8,789 nt of DNA, from positions 1 to 8,789 of the forward strand of contig CAYRGG010000108.1 in NCBI GenBank assembly GCA_964423745.1, read 5' to 3'. The first letter of the stretch is position 1. Every line of letters starts with the position of its first letter. Position numbers and translations under genes: made by a program. Below the pieces are notes generated by a model that was given only the letters and a program-made list of their open reading frames with translations, had not been told where the DNA came from and searched no databases. This DNA is from CAYRGG01 sp964423745 (lineage in GTDB: Bacteria > Pseudomonadota > Gammaproteobacteria > Competibacterales > Competibacteraceae). This document shows positions 1 through 6,676 of the stretch, piece by piece.

Positions 1-70
1 CCGCCTACAGTTGCGGGGGCAGCCACGGTTTTTACCGTGTTCCCTTTTCATTCCCAAGGGGAAACCGTCA
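1..70 (-). promoter_or_regulatory. Cobalamin riboswitch, 5' part (cut by window edge)
   Basis: Read on the minus strand, this has the order typical of cobalamin (B12) riboswitches: GACGGTTTCC, then GGGAATGAAAAGGGAA, then the hairpin CACGGT-loop-ACCGTG, then CTGCCCCCGCAACTGTAGG. The last block is the most diagnostic part of the class. The 3' half (GCCACTG, GGGAAGG and the B12 box) would lie to the left of the window, as would any controlled gene. Members of this class bind adenosylcobalamin or a related cobalamin and switch off transport or synthesis genes. Ligand and target here are inferred. Confidence 0.8.
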
Positions 71-76
71 TTCGTC

Positions 77-104
77 ATCATACGGTTTATGACGTTAGCG
101 TCAA
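77..104 (-). promoter_or_regulatory. Sigma70 promoter driving riboswitch copy 1
   Basis: On the minus strand the -35 box is TTGACG (104-99) and the -10 box is TATGAT (82-77), separated by 16 bp. The predicted start falls near position 70, just before the first riboswitch stem (GACGGTTTCC). The identical arrangement occurs in copy 2 with only one change in the spacer, which supports function. Confidence 0.7.
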
Positions 105-166
105 GTAACAATCAGTAGATTTTTTCTTGCCCCGTGCAGCATGGCGGATGATTTCCGGATTATGTC

Positions 167-211
167 TTGCTATGGTGTTGCATGTTTTTAACATGTATTG
201 GTGTGTGCAAC
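167..211 (+). promoter_or_regulatory. Possible promoter/operator of the antitoxin gene
   Basis: TTGCTA (167-172) and TAACAT (189-194), 16 bp apart, could serve as -35 and -10. The palindrome CATGT-TTTTA-ACATG (181-195) overlaps the possible -10, and GTTGCA (177-182) with TGCAAC (206-211) forms a wider inverted pair. Ribbon-helix-helix antitoxins commonly repress their own operon by binding palindromes at the promoter. The operator assignment is an inference from position and symmetry only. Confidence 0.3.
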
Positions 212-220
212 ATAAGTGTG

Positions 221-442
221 ATGATTCAAATACGTCATGTACCTGATGAAATTCATAAGAATTTGAAAATAAGAGCAACCAAGAAAGGCATGAGCTTATC
301 TGACTATTTATTGAGCGAATTGGTCAAGATCGTCAAGCGTCCTACCTTAGAGGAAATACTGGAACGTATTGAAGCACGCGAACCGACAAATGTTCAGGAA
401 AATTCAGTTGACGCCGTCCGAGCGGAAAGAGAAGCTCGATGA
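221..442 (+). CDS. FitA/VapB-like ribbon-helix-helix antitoxin
   Basis: The product has 73 residues. Residues 2-7 (IQIRHV) form the DNA-contacting beta strand, and residues 8-20 and 25-38 the two helices of an Arc/MetJ-type ribbon-helix-helix fold with the turn KKGMSLSDYLL. The acidic, helical tail (42-73, PTLEEILERIEAREP to AVRAEREAR) is the toxin-binding region of FitA-like antitoxins, so the protein looks complete. The ATG at 221 is chosen because the family begins at this MxQIR strand. An upstream in-frame start at 167 would add a Cys-rich stretch unlike the family. No strong Shine-Dalgarno is visible before 221. The stop overlaps the start of the vapC remnant (ATGATG at 439), the usual vapBC coupling. 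With the toxin destroyed it is now a solitary antitoxin, possibly kept for promoter repression or for neutralising related toxins. Confidence 0.85.
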   Translation: MIQIRHVPDEIHKNLKIRATKKGMSLSDYLLSELVKIVKRPTLEEILERIEAREPTNVQENSVDAVRAEREAR

Positions 443-480
443 TGTTGGTACTGGATGCATCTGTGGTGATCGACTTTTGA
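439..480 (+). pseudogene. VapC/PIN toxin remnant (first 13 codons)
   Basis: The ATG at 439 overlaps the antitoxin stop and reads MMLVLDASVVIDF then TGA (478-480). LDASV with its Asp is the classic first strand and first metal-binding acid of PIN-domain ribonucleases (VapC). An intact VapC needs about 130 residues with three or four acidic residues, so this cannot be an active nuclease. None of the three frames from 480 to 600 reads as PIN sequence. The rest of the gene has therefore been replaced or deleted, rather than stopped by one point mutation. Confidence 0.75.
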
Positions 481-553
481 GCTGCAAATGCCAAAGCAGC
501 CTATATACGCTCTTGTGTTAATCTTGGATATGTTTTCAATAAACGAATAGACA

Positions 554-584
554 AATTGCGCGTAGCATGCTTCGCGCAGCAATT
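554..584 (-). terminator. Hairpin downstream of the CHAT gene, possible terminator
   Basis: On the minus strand AATTG-(CTG)-CGCG pairs with CGCG-CAATT around the loop AAGCATGCTA, followed by TTTGTC. It lies about 17 bp beyond the stop of the large minus-strand gene. The bulged stem and the short, interrupted T run make it a weak candidate for an intrinsic terminator. Confidence 0.3.
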
Positions 585-600
585 ACCTGTACCGTTGTCC

Positions 601-3600
601 TTAACCCTCTTCATTCCCTTGCTCGGCATCCGGTGCATAAATCCAGCGCAGTGGTCCCTCAAACCGCTCCTGCAATACGGGCAGGTCAGATGCTAAAGGA
701 TTATCCTCAGACATCTCTACAACACCATTCGGTTGGGTGGCGAGGGTGATCTGAAACAGGTGGTTTCCATAAAGACATGTTCCCTGAAAGCGGCCCACCC
801 CTTCTGTTAGCTCAAGAAGCTGAAACGGTTGGACCTGTATTTCAAGAGCCTGAGGCACATCGGATGATACATGGGGTAACCAAGGCAATCCCTCATCGGT
901 GTCGATGATACAAAAGCGACCTTCTTCAGCCGCAATTGTGGCAGAGAAAAAGCGGGTATAAGAGCGATAGTGGGCTTCTGTGGACAACCGAATCGGAACA
1001 TGCTGGTTCAGTTGATGGACGATAGTGCTCTTCCATGTCAGCAGCACCACCGCCTCTTCAGGTCCCCAGAAACCAGCAAACAGAGCAGATTGTCCATTAC
1101 ATTGCAGATGCGCTTCCCACAGCTTCCAGCCCGGGTAGAAATCCACGTCCAGGTGACGAAATCCGACGATTCGGCAAGCATCGCCAGTGAGTGCTTGACT
1201 GAGGACCTTGGAGCTTGTAATCCCAACAGGCAGCATAGTCATTGCCAGCGACATATCCGTCTGCCAAGCACCAAGTATCAACGGCGGCCAGGGCCAAGGA
1301 GCGGGTGTCAGGCTGACGATGTGAGAAAGCCGCGCCTGCCAGTCTGAAAGCATTGCCGTATCTGGTCTAGGATGCTGCCAGGGCGGCTCAGTAGATTCTT
1401 GATATCCCGCTAGCAATTTGACGACTTCATCCGCTGATATCTTTAATTCAGCCGCGACAGCAACTGGTACGTTTTCATCTCCACTTTCCCGCCACAGTCG
1501 CGTCAAACTACGAAGCGGGGTAGCGCTGCCTTCTTGATCTTCAAATTCAACGCTGATGGCCAAATCCTTTAGAAAATAATCCAGTGCCTGCCCCCACTGG
1601 CGCTGTTCTTCTGCCACCCTCCCCAGCTGGTGGTAGGTGTTAGCCTGGCTATAGCGATCCTCATACGCGATGCAGATCTCCAGCGCCTTCTGGTAATAGT
1701 CTTCGGCCTGCCCCCACTGGCGCTGTGCTTGCGCCACACTCCCCAGCTGGTGGTAGGTGCTGGCCTGGCTATAGCGATCCTCATACGCAATCTTGATCTC
1801 CAGCGCCTTCTGGTAATAGTCTTCGGCCTGCCCCCACTGGCGCTGTTCTTCTGCCACACTCCCCAGCTGGTGGTAGATGGAGGCACTTCCTTTCTTTCGC
1901 TGGTCCGCGTCGAACGCATGATTATTTAACCAAATTGTCAGAGCCCGCTGATAGGCTTGCTCCGCCGCCGGGTACTGTTTGAGTAATAGACGGCGTTTAG
2001 CGATGTCGCCAATAACCCCTACTAATTCTGATCCCAGTTGACCCGTGAGTTGGGCCTCAGGATAGGACTCCAATCGTTTCAGCACAGCCTCACCTAACGT
2101 TAGGCCCCGGTCCTCTTCATGGGTAAGATCGAGATAGCTAGACAGAGCACCATAGAGCTTCCAGATTGACTCTTGAGCATCCAAGGCAAATCTCAAGGCC
2201 GTAACCAAGTTTTCATATTCCAAGGGGGCGATCACGTTACCTATTTGGCGCTGTTGTTGGTCCTTGTCTTCAAGTAAATCGTCAATTACCCCTGCTAAGC
2301 CGTCGTAATGGGCCCGAAACGCTGTCCGGATGGCCTCATCCATGTCCTCGTGCGCCTGCAACCGGGTCCGCAAGAAATAGGGAAAGATGGGTTGCAGTTG
2401 CAAAAATGTGGGTACGTCAGCATGCGGACTCAGCAAGCCCCAGTTCACCGCTTCTTGCAAAATCGCCTCCCAGCGGTCAAAGGGCAACTTTTCCAATACC
2501 GGTTGTTGCTTGAGCTGGTCCATATACTGTGGCAAGAACAACTTGCAAACCACCCCCGTAAAAGGCGCGAAACACTGTAACAGCCCTTGGGCATCCGGTG
2601 ACAAGTTGCTGTGAGAGTATTCGATGCAGCGCAGAATACTCTCGGTTTTCGTCTTGGCATCACCCTTATCAAGGTCTACATTGCCCACCTTGAGGGCTTC
2701 CAACACCGCTGCCGGTGTTTGTGTGGCCAGATTAGCAAGCACCACCTCTAGGGGCAGCGGATAGCCGTTGAGCAGCTTCAGCAATGCTTGGAAGTCACGG
2801 TTTTGGCGCTCCACGGCAACACGATGGCGCACTAGGATGGCTTCGGCCAAGTCCGAGGCCGCTTCCGGGTCTAAACCAGCCAGTTCATAGCGGTTGTCCT
2901 TGAAGGTGACATCGGCTAACCAGTCTTCACTAGCCCGCGACCCCAGCAGCAGCAGGGTCTTGCCCCCTGCGAGCAACGCCAGAAACGCTTTTAGCGCCCC
3001 TTGCTTTTTTCGGGACAAGGTATGGCGGATCGCGCCGCGATGGCCAGTGATGGATTCCAAGTTATCGAGGATGATGAGATGGCGGCAGCTGTTGAGGCGG
3101 TCTGCTACCAGCTGCTGCTGGGCTTCAACGTTCATGGGTAAAAACGTGCCGTGATAGTCACCGGGTCCCAGCAAGTCTTTGGCAACGGATTGCACAATCT
3201 GGTCGCAGGACCAGGCTTTGGTGTCGTAGCCAAACTCAAACACCCGCTCGATAAACCGCGTGGTCTGCCACCAATGGCCCAGATGGCGCAGCAGCGTGGT
3301 CTTACCGGCACCGCCCATTCCGCGGACGAGGAGCACATTATGGTAGAGCAGCCTTTTTTCGATATGTAACACGTCCAAATCCCGGCCATAGAAGCCATAG
3401 GTGGTGTTAGGCGTGGGATAGCGGGCGGCTTGGTGTGCGTACCAAGCTTGGGTTTCTTCTGGAGTAGGATCGCGCAATGGCAGCGGCTGGTCGCGGTTTT
3501 CATAGACCACCGGTAACAGCCAATCGTGCAGGTCGATCTGGTGCTTGAAGTACGCCTGCCGGCTACGTTGGTCGTGGAGCGCCTGACGGGCAGCGCGAAT

Positions 3601-4335
3601 GGCGGCTTTGAGGGGTTGCCCGGCAAACAGCTGCTGATAGAGCGTGGTCATGAGCCGCTCGGCGGCGCTCACCGTCACCGAATAGCCCATGGCTAAGGCA
3701 GTCTGGACCCCAGCTTGCAGTAGATGGTGGGCGAGACTGGTTTCGCTCGCGCCTACCTGTTTGGCGGATTGGCAGGCATTGAGGATGACCACGGGAATCC
3801 GATGCGCAAGCAGCCGCTCAGCCAGTTCCTGGGCTTCGACAGGATCGGCTTGGGGATCGTCGTCCCTGCCAGGAAACGCCGCATTTTCAAAAAATAAAAA
3901 CGCTTTTTGGCCATAGTAGGGAGTGATGTCGTCGCGGCCATAGCGGGCTTGGTACAGATAACGGTTGTTCTCAACCCCTTTTTGAAATTCCTCATAGGTG
4001 AGCAAACCGCCATGGAGATCAAAATGCACCAGGTGATAGAAACCACTGCCGTGCTGCTGGGTGGTGACATCTAAATGGTGAAGAAAGTCTTCATAGGTGC
4101 CGGGACGAACAATGTCGATTTGCACCCGCAGCTCGGCTTGGCGTAGCGCTTCCACCAGGGGCCGCGAGATGGTGCGATAGCCGACGTCCTGTTCGCGCTG
4201 GGGTCGAGCAGTCACCAACAACAGATGAATGGTGGGTGCCGCTTGGCTGGCCGCTGCCATCACCGGAGGAGTAAGGTTTTTGCGCACCACGGGGGCGCGT
4301 AGGCTTAAGGGAAAAGGCAGATCAGGATCTTTCAA
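601..4335 (-). CDS. CHAT protease - NACHT/STAND NTPase - TPR protein (main body)
   Basis: A cytoplasmic NLR-like protein of 1244 residues from the TTG at 4335. Residues 35-285 are a caspase-like CHAT protease with His108 in VHFDLHGG and Cys188 in VVILNACQSA, the expected catalytic dyad. Residues 315-540 are a NACHT/NB-ARC-type NTPase: Walker A GMGGAGKTT (339-347), Walker B LIILDN (420-425), a sensor-like LLGSR (463-467) and NGYPLPLE (523-530), matching the GLPL motif. Residues 560-790 look like winged-helix and helical linker sequence. Residues 821-940 are three 40-residue TPR units. Residues 941-1244 form a C-terminal domain I do not recognise. In this family the NTPase switch is thought to hold the protease off until a trigger binds; role and trigger are inferred. 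The frame continues upstream without a break to an in-frame TAG at 4446-4444, and beyond it encodes the missing N-terminus, so TTG 4335 is probably not the natural start. Other restart sites include the ATG at 4260 (residue 26). The CHAT dyad and Walker motifs are intact. Confidence 0.9.
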   Translation of the reverse strand: MKDPDLPFPLSLRAPVVRKNLTPPVMAAASQAAPTIHLLLVTARPQREQDVGYRTISRPLVEALRQAELRVQIDIVRPGTYEDFLHHLDVTTQQHGSGFYHLVHFDLHGGLLTYEEFQKGVENNRYLYQARYGRDDITPYYGQKAFLFFENAAFPGRDDDPQADPVEAQELAERLLAHRIPVVILNACQSAKQVGASETSLAHHLLQAGVQTALAMGYSVTVSAAERLMTTLYQQLFAGQPLKAAIRAARQALHDQRSRQAYFKHQIDLHDWLLPVVYENRDQPLPLRDPTPEETQAWYAHQAARYPTPNTTYGFYGRDLDVLHIEKRLLYHNVLLVRGMGGAGKTTLLRHLGHWWQTTRFIERVFEFGYDTKAWSCDQIVQSVAKDLLGPGDYHGTFLPMNVEAQQQLVADRLNSCRHLIILDNLESITGHRGAIRHTLSRKKQGALKAFLALLAGGKTLLLLGSRASEDWLADVTFKDNRYELAGLDPEAASDLAEAILVRHRVAVERQNRDFQALLKLLNGYPLPLEVVLANLATQTPAAVLEALKVGNVDLDKGDAKTKTESILRCIEYSHSNLSPDAQGLLQCFAPFTGVVCKLFLPQYMDQLKQQPVLEKLPFDRWEAILQEAVNWGLLSPHADVPTFLQLQPIFPYFLRTRLQAHEDMDEAIRTAFRAHYDGLAGVIDDLLEDKDQQQRQIGNVIAPLEYENLVTALRFALDAQESIWKLYGALSSYLDLTHEEDRGLTLGEAVLKRLESYPEAQLTGQLGSELVGVIGDIAKRRLLLKQYPAAEQAYQRALTIWLNNHAFDADQRKKGSASIYHQLGSVAEEQRQWGQAEDYYQKALEIKIAYEDRYSQASTYHQLGSVAQAQRQWGQAEDYYQKALEICIAYEDRYSQANTYHQLGRVAEEQRQWGQALDYFLKDLAISVEFEDQEGSATPLRSLTRLWRESGDENVPVAVAAELKISADEVVKLLAGYQESTEPPWQHPRPDTAMLSDWQARLSHIVSLTPAPWPWPPLILGAWQTDMSLAMTMLPVGITSSKVLSQALTGDACRIVGFRHLDVDFYPGWKLWEAHLQCNGQSALFAGFWGPEEAVVLLTWKSTIVHQLNQHVPIRLSTEAHYRSYTRFFSATIAAEEGRFCIIDTDEGLPWLPHVSSDVPQALEIQVQPFQLLELTEGVGRFQGTCLYGNHLFQITLATQPNGVVEMSEDNPLASDLPVLQERFEGPLRWIYAPDAEQGNEEG
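1516..1875 (-). repeat. Three tandem 120-bp TPR-coding repeats
   Basis: The repeat block CCTGCCCCCACTGGCGCTG starts at 1587, 1707 and 1827, an exact 120-bp period (40 codons). Each unit encodes a TPR of the form YHQLG-x-VA-x3-QRQWGQA-x-DY. The first two encoded units (residues 821-900) are almost identical in DNA; the third (901-940) has diverged in its second half. Such near-identity implies recent unit duplication or gene conversion and permits unit gain or loss by slippage or recombination in frame. Confidence 0.95.
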
Positions 4336-4446
4336 TGCTTCCCAGTGTAACCCTTGAAAGGACGGTGAACCGGAGATTTCAAGGGTGACGTTGTGGGGGT
4401 CGAGGGACTTAAAACGTGCATAGGCGTGACGATCGGCAAATACCTA
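4336..4446 (-). other. In-frame link and amber stop inside the CHAT gene
   Basis: Reading the minus strand from 4446, the frame is TAG followed by 36 sense codons (VFADRHAYARFKSL, then VTLEISGSPSFQGLHWEALK) running directly into the body at 4335. ISGSPxFxxLxWEALKDPDLP is a typical strand and turn at the start of CHAT domains, so this is real coding sequence. The TAG sits after GETLFQ and differs by one base from CAG (Gln). There is no ATG in the link, so no normal start lies between the stop and 4335. Confidence 0.85.
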
Positions 4447-4680
4447 TTGAAAGAGGGTTTCACCGTAGCGGGTGATGCTGGCTTCGGCGTCGCGAGCTTT
4501 GACTTCGTCGATGAAGGGAAACCGCAACCACTGCTCAAAATACCATTCCAGCCGTTGTTCTTCAGCCTCTGAGAAGGGATTAGTTACCTGGACTGGATAG
4601 GTGTCGGTGGCATCGAAACTTAGCTCGGCATTGGCATCCTGTCCCAAACCTAGTCGTTCATGGATACGAATGATGGTCAT
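4444..4680 (-). CDS. N-terminal fragment of the CHAT-STAND protein
   Basis: Encodes 78 residues ending at TAG: MTIIRIHERL, then FDATDTYPVQV, and a helical part with EEQRLEWYFEQWLRFPFID and YGETLFQ. LEWYFExxLRFPF followed by YGExLF is the region preceding the protease fold in many long CHAT proteins. It is in the same frame as the body (the start at 4680 lies exactly 115 codons before 4335). The ATG is preceded by AAGGCAGGA at a normal distance, and the start lies 13 bp after the stop of the small membrane protein gene, so the two are translated as an operon. As it stands only this short head would be made by conventional translation. No independent function is suggested. Confidence 0.8.
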   Translation of the reverse strand: MTIIRIHERLGLGQDANAELSFDATDTYPVQVTNPFSEAEEQRLEWYFEQWLRFPFIDEVKARDAEASITRYGETLFQ

Positions 4681-4693
4681 CGTCAGTCCTGCC

Positions 4694-5002
4694 TTAAATA
4701 GTGCGCTTTACCACCAGCAGTGGAGTACCGTCTGGCTGGCTGATCTCGATGATCTCGACGCTGGCGGGTTCGATACCTTTGTCACGCAAGGCCCGTTTGA
4801 TTAAATCGTAAAGGGCACTGGTAACAAGCCCAACGCCGATGCTGATCAACACGGCACTGGTGCTGAAGACTTCGAACTGAGGCGAGGCTGAGGACTCTAC
4901 AGCCGCTTTGCCGTGCTTGCAACAATCTGGACGGGCGTTCCAGGTGGCAATAAAGTCATCGGCCCCAAGGCCAAATTCAGGAGAGAGGGCGATGTGGGTC
5001 AT
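4694..5002 (-). CDS. Small one-TM protein, operon partner of CHAT-STAND
   Basis: The protein has 102 residues. The N-terminal part (1-40) is MTHIALSPEFGLGADDFIATW, Cys27-Cys28 and ESSAS. A single hydrophobic segment (about 48-65, TSAVLISIGVGLVTSAL) is followed by YDLIKRALRDKG and a basic/acidic C-terminal strand region ending QPDGTPLLVVKRTI. There is no cleavable signal peptide at the extreme N-terminus, so it is probably inserted in the inner membrane by the internal segment. AAGGA six bases before the ATG at 5002 is a good Shine-Dalgarno. It is first in the operon. I recall similar short proteins beside CHAT-domain genes, but I cannot name a family. Likely roles are membrane anchor, substrate or regulator of the protease; all are inference. 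Confidence 0.8.
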   Translation of the reverse strand: MTHIALSPEFGLGADDFIATWNARPDCCKHGKAAVESSASPQFEVFSTSAVLISIGVGLVTSALYDLIKRALRDKGIEPASVEIIEISQPDGTPLLVVKRTI

Positions 5003-5079
5003 AGGCGTTCCTTAGCTTATCGTTTTTGCTGCAAGGATCAACAGTGGAAGAGTAGTGGTAAGTTACCATTAACTGCTAT

Positions 5080-5108
5080 GTTATGCCGTAAAGGTTAGAG
5101 GAGTTCAA
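5080..5108 (-). promoter_or_regulatory. Candidate promoter for the small TM protein - CHAT operon
   Basis: On the minus strand TTGAAC (5108-5103) and CATAAC (5085-5080) are 17 bp apart, each matching four of six consensus bases. They lie about 78 bp upstream of the ATG at 5002. An overlapping TTGACT four bases upstream offers an alternative -35. No other convincing promoter is seen in this gap. Confidence 0.3.
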
Positions 5109-5174
5109 GTCAACAGGTGAATAATACCTTGTCTAGCTTAACCTACCCATTCAAACAACCGCATGGGCAACCAG

Positions 5175-5203
5175 TTGTCAACCTCCTACCAGACTTATAT
5201 AGC
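5175..5203 (+). promoter_or_regulatory. Candidate promoter for the phytase-like gene
   Basis: TTGTCA (5175-5180) with TATAGC (5198-5203) at 17 bp, or TATATA (5196-5201) at 15 bp, about 120 bp before the ATG at 5320. The match is moderate and unsupported by any second copy. Confidence 0.3.
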
Positions 5204-5218
5204 GAATCTGATTTTCAA

Positions 5219-5235
5219 GGTGCATAGAATGCACC
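5219..5235. repeat. Perfect short palindrome in a 5' leader
   Basis: GGTGCAT-AGA-ATGCACC forms a perfect 7-bp stem with a 3-nt loop, followed by CTATC. It lies downstream of the candidate phytase-like promoter and so could be in the leader RNA or be a protein-binding site. There is no T run, so it is not a good terminator. Confidence 0.5.
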
Positions 5236-5319
5236 CTATCAGGCTGGAGGTCTATAACATAAATTTAACAAAGATCTTATAGGGTGCTGGGGGTCTGTAA
5301 CTACATAAGAAGTCAACCC

Positions 5320-6660
5320 ATGAATTCCAAACCATGTAAATTTCTTATCGCCATCATCTGTGCACCCGCCCTACTTCTAACCGCTATCGCGGATGATTCG
5401 CCTGCGTTCGCTGAGATAGAGTTCATAGGAGAGACCTTCATACCCTTTGGCTTGCACGTAGAGGGAACCACCGTCGAGGGTTTATCTGGTCTGACCCGCA
5501 TTGGGCATACTGACCGCTATCTTGCAATTTGTGATGTGACTGATGAAAGTCCGGCCCGATTTTACGAGCTTGAAATTGATCTTAGCGACGGCATGCTCGA
5601 CGATGGGGATGTGGAAGTGGTGGACGTAAAGTTTCTCGCCGACGAAAGCGGCCTCCTCGTACCTAGCACCTATGACTTAGAAGGCATTGCCTTGGACCCT
5701 GGCAACATCACGTTGCTGTTCGCCTCCGAAGGGGTTGGTGAAGGACCTGAAGGTTATGCTCCGTTCATCAAACGCAACTCGCGGTTTGGACAATACATCA
5801 ACGAATTGCAAATCGATCTCGATAAATTAGATCAGACCGATGGTGAGGGTGGGGTTTACAGCAGCGGCGGCTTCGAATCGTTGGTTTACAGTAGAAATTT
5901 CAAAACCCTATGGGCTGCGCCCGAAACCGCGTTGCAACAGGATGGTCCCAAACCAACCCCCGAAGCCGGTGCAGCAGTCCGGCTGATGGAATTCGATGCC
6001 ACTGACCCTTTGCATCCTCAAGCGGTGGCTGAGTATGTCTATCCGCTATCCAAAAAGAATGGCTCTATCTTGAACCCCGGTGATTTCGGCACAGGTGGCG
6101 ACCGCAGCATGGTAGACCTACTGCCAATCAATAAGCAGTCCTTACTGGCCCTTGAAAGGGAGTGGGTCGGTGGCGAACCCCGCACCAATACCCGACCCAT
6201 CGGGTTATATGAAATCCATACGGGTGAAGCCGAGAACGTCATCAATGTGGACAGCTTGAGCGGCGACGAGACGCCCGTCGCTAAGCACTTGGTTCTTGAT
6301 TTTGATGAACTGCGCCAGGATGGCCTCGTCGAGCGGGTCGGTAGTTTTGAAGCGATGGTTTTTGGACCTACGCTTGGGGATGGCAGACACAGCCTCATCT
6401 TCGTTGAAGACAACGATAGCACCGTCGACACCCAAGTCATCGCCTTTGCAATCACCCCGAAAACCTGTGACGTCAACGTTGACGGGCAGGTAACCGATGA
6501 CGATGTGATGAAGATCAGACAAGCAGCGAACGATAGCGAATATGCTCATGGAGAAGCACTCGCCAGGAGTGCCTACGATCCCTATGACGCGAACGGCGAC
6601 GGTTATATTACTCGGCGTGACGCCCGGATCTGTCGGGATATCGCCGATGACGGTTATTGA
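5320..6660 (+). CDS. Secreted phytase-like esterase with C-terminal EF-hand/dockerin loops
   Basis: The product has 446 residues from the ATG at 5320, chosen because it begins a clear signal peptide: MNSKPCK, a hydrophobic core at 8-24, and cleavage likely after AFA at 29-31. An upstream GTG at 5284 would add 12 residues ahead of it. Residues 32-375 resemble the 'esterase-like activity of phytase' beta-propeller family, with VEGLSGL, TYDLEGIALDP, GGFESLVYS, LLALEREW and SFEAMVFGP, and acidic residues such as EDND suited to metal and phosphate binding. Residues 379-446 hold two EF-hand loops of dockerin type: D384-x-N386-x-D388-G with D395, and D423-x-N425-x-D427-G with D434, paired with Cys383 and Cys438. 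These loops bind calcium and may mediate attachment. The enzyme should act outside the cytoplasm on phosphate or other esters; the substrate is not determinable. Stands alone, with no same-strand partner. Confidence 0.85.
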   Translation: MNSKPCKFLIAIICAPALLLTAIADDSPAFAEIEFIGETFIPFGLHVEGTTVEGLSGLTRIGHTDRYLAICDVTDESPARFYELEIDLSDGMLDDGDVEVVDVKFLADESGLLVPSTYDLEGIALDPGNITLLFASEGVGEGPEGYAPFIKRNSRFGQYINELQIDLDKLDQTDGEGGVYSSGGFESLVYSRNFKTLWAAPETALQQDGPKPTPEAGAAVRLMEFDATDPLHPQAVAEYVYPLSKKNGSILNPGDFGTGGDRSMVDLLPINKQSLLALEREWVGGEPRTNTRPIGLYEIHTGEAENVINVDSLSGDETPVAKHLVLDFDELRQDGLVERVGSFEAMVFGPTLGDGRHSLIFVEDNDSTVDTQVIAFAITPKTCDVNVDGQVTDDDVMKIRQAANDSEYAHGEALARSAYDPYDANGDGYITRRDARICRDIADDGY

Positions 6661-6676
6661 GTTTCCTAAGTTTTCT

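Larger units (their letters stand above)
1..150 (-). repeat. Direct repeat copy 1 (promoter plus cobalamin-riboswitch 5' half)
   Basis: Positions 1-150 recur at 6886-7031 in the same orientation. By eye the copies differ by nine substitutions and one 4-nt indel (ATCA near 110-113), about 94% identity. The repeat covers a minus-strand sigma70 promoter, the first half of a cobalamin riboswitch and about 45 bp upstream of the promoter ending at GCATGGCGGATG. The left end is cut by the window, so its true length is unknown. Most differences lie in riboswitch loops or between promoter and aptamer, while stems and promoter hexamers are kept. Confidence 0.93.
5003..5319. other. Divergent intergenic region between CHAT operon and phytase-like gene
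   Basis: This 317-bp gap separates two divergent transcription units. It holds the candidate promoters listed for each direction and a short perfect palindrome at 5219-5235. The motif TAGGGTGC occurs near the palindrome (as its complement) and again at 5281-5288. I see no coding sequence or RNA gene here. Confidence 0.5.

Noticed and set aside
167..220. Longer antitoxin start at 167
   Set aside because: The added residues are Cys-rich and unlike the family, and they would overlap the proposed promoter and palindrome.
481..600. Continuation of the vapC reading frame past the TGA
   Set aside because: None of the three forward frames shows PIN-domain residues, so simple stop-codon decay is not supported.
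970..1347. Plus-strand open frame of 125 codons opposite the CHAT gene
   Set aside because: It is an antisense shadow of a well-supported coding region with low-complexity, non-family-like sequence and no Shine-Dalgarno.
1569..1919. Repeated sequence at 120-bp spacing that could suggest a CRISPR array or a repetitive ORF in another frame
   Set aside because: The period and content are explained by TPR units of the large minus-strand gene; there are no short repeats with unique spacers.
3132..3626. Minus-strand open frame of 164 codons within the CHAT gene
   Set aside because: It overlaps the NTPase-coding frame, whose Walker A and B motifs are clear; its own translation is basic and Pro/Arg/Ser-rich as expected for an out-of-frame shadow.
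5284..5319. GTG start at 5284 for the phytase-like gene
   Set aside because: It would place 12 residues before a canonical signal peptide; the ATG at 5320 fits secretion better.
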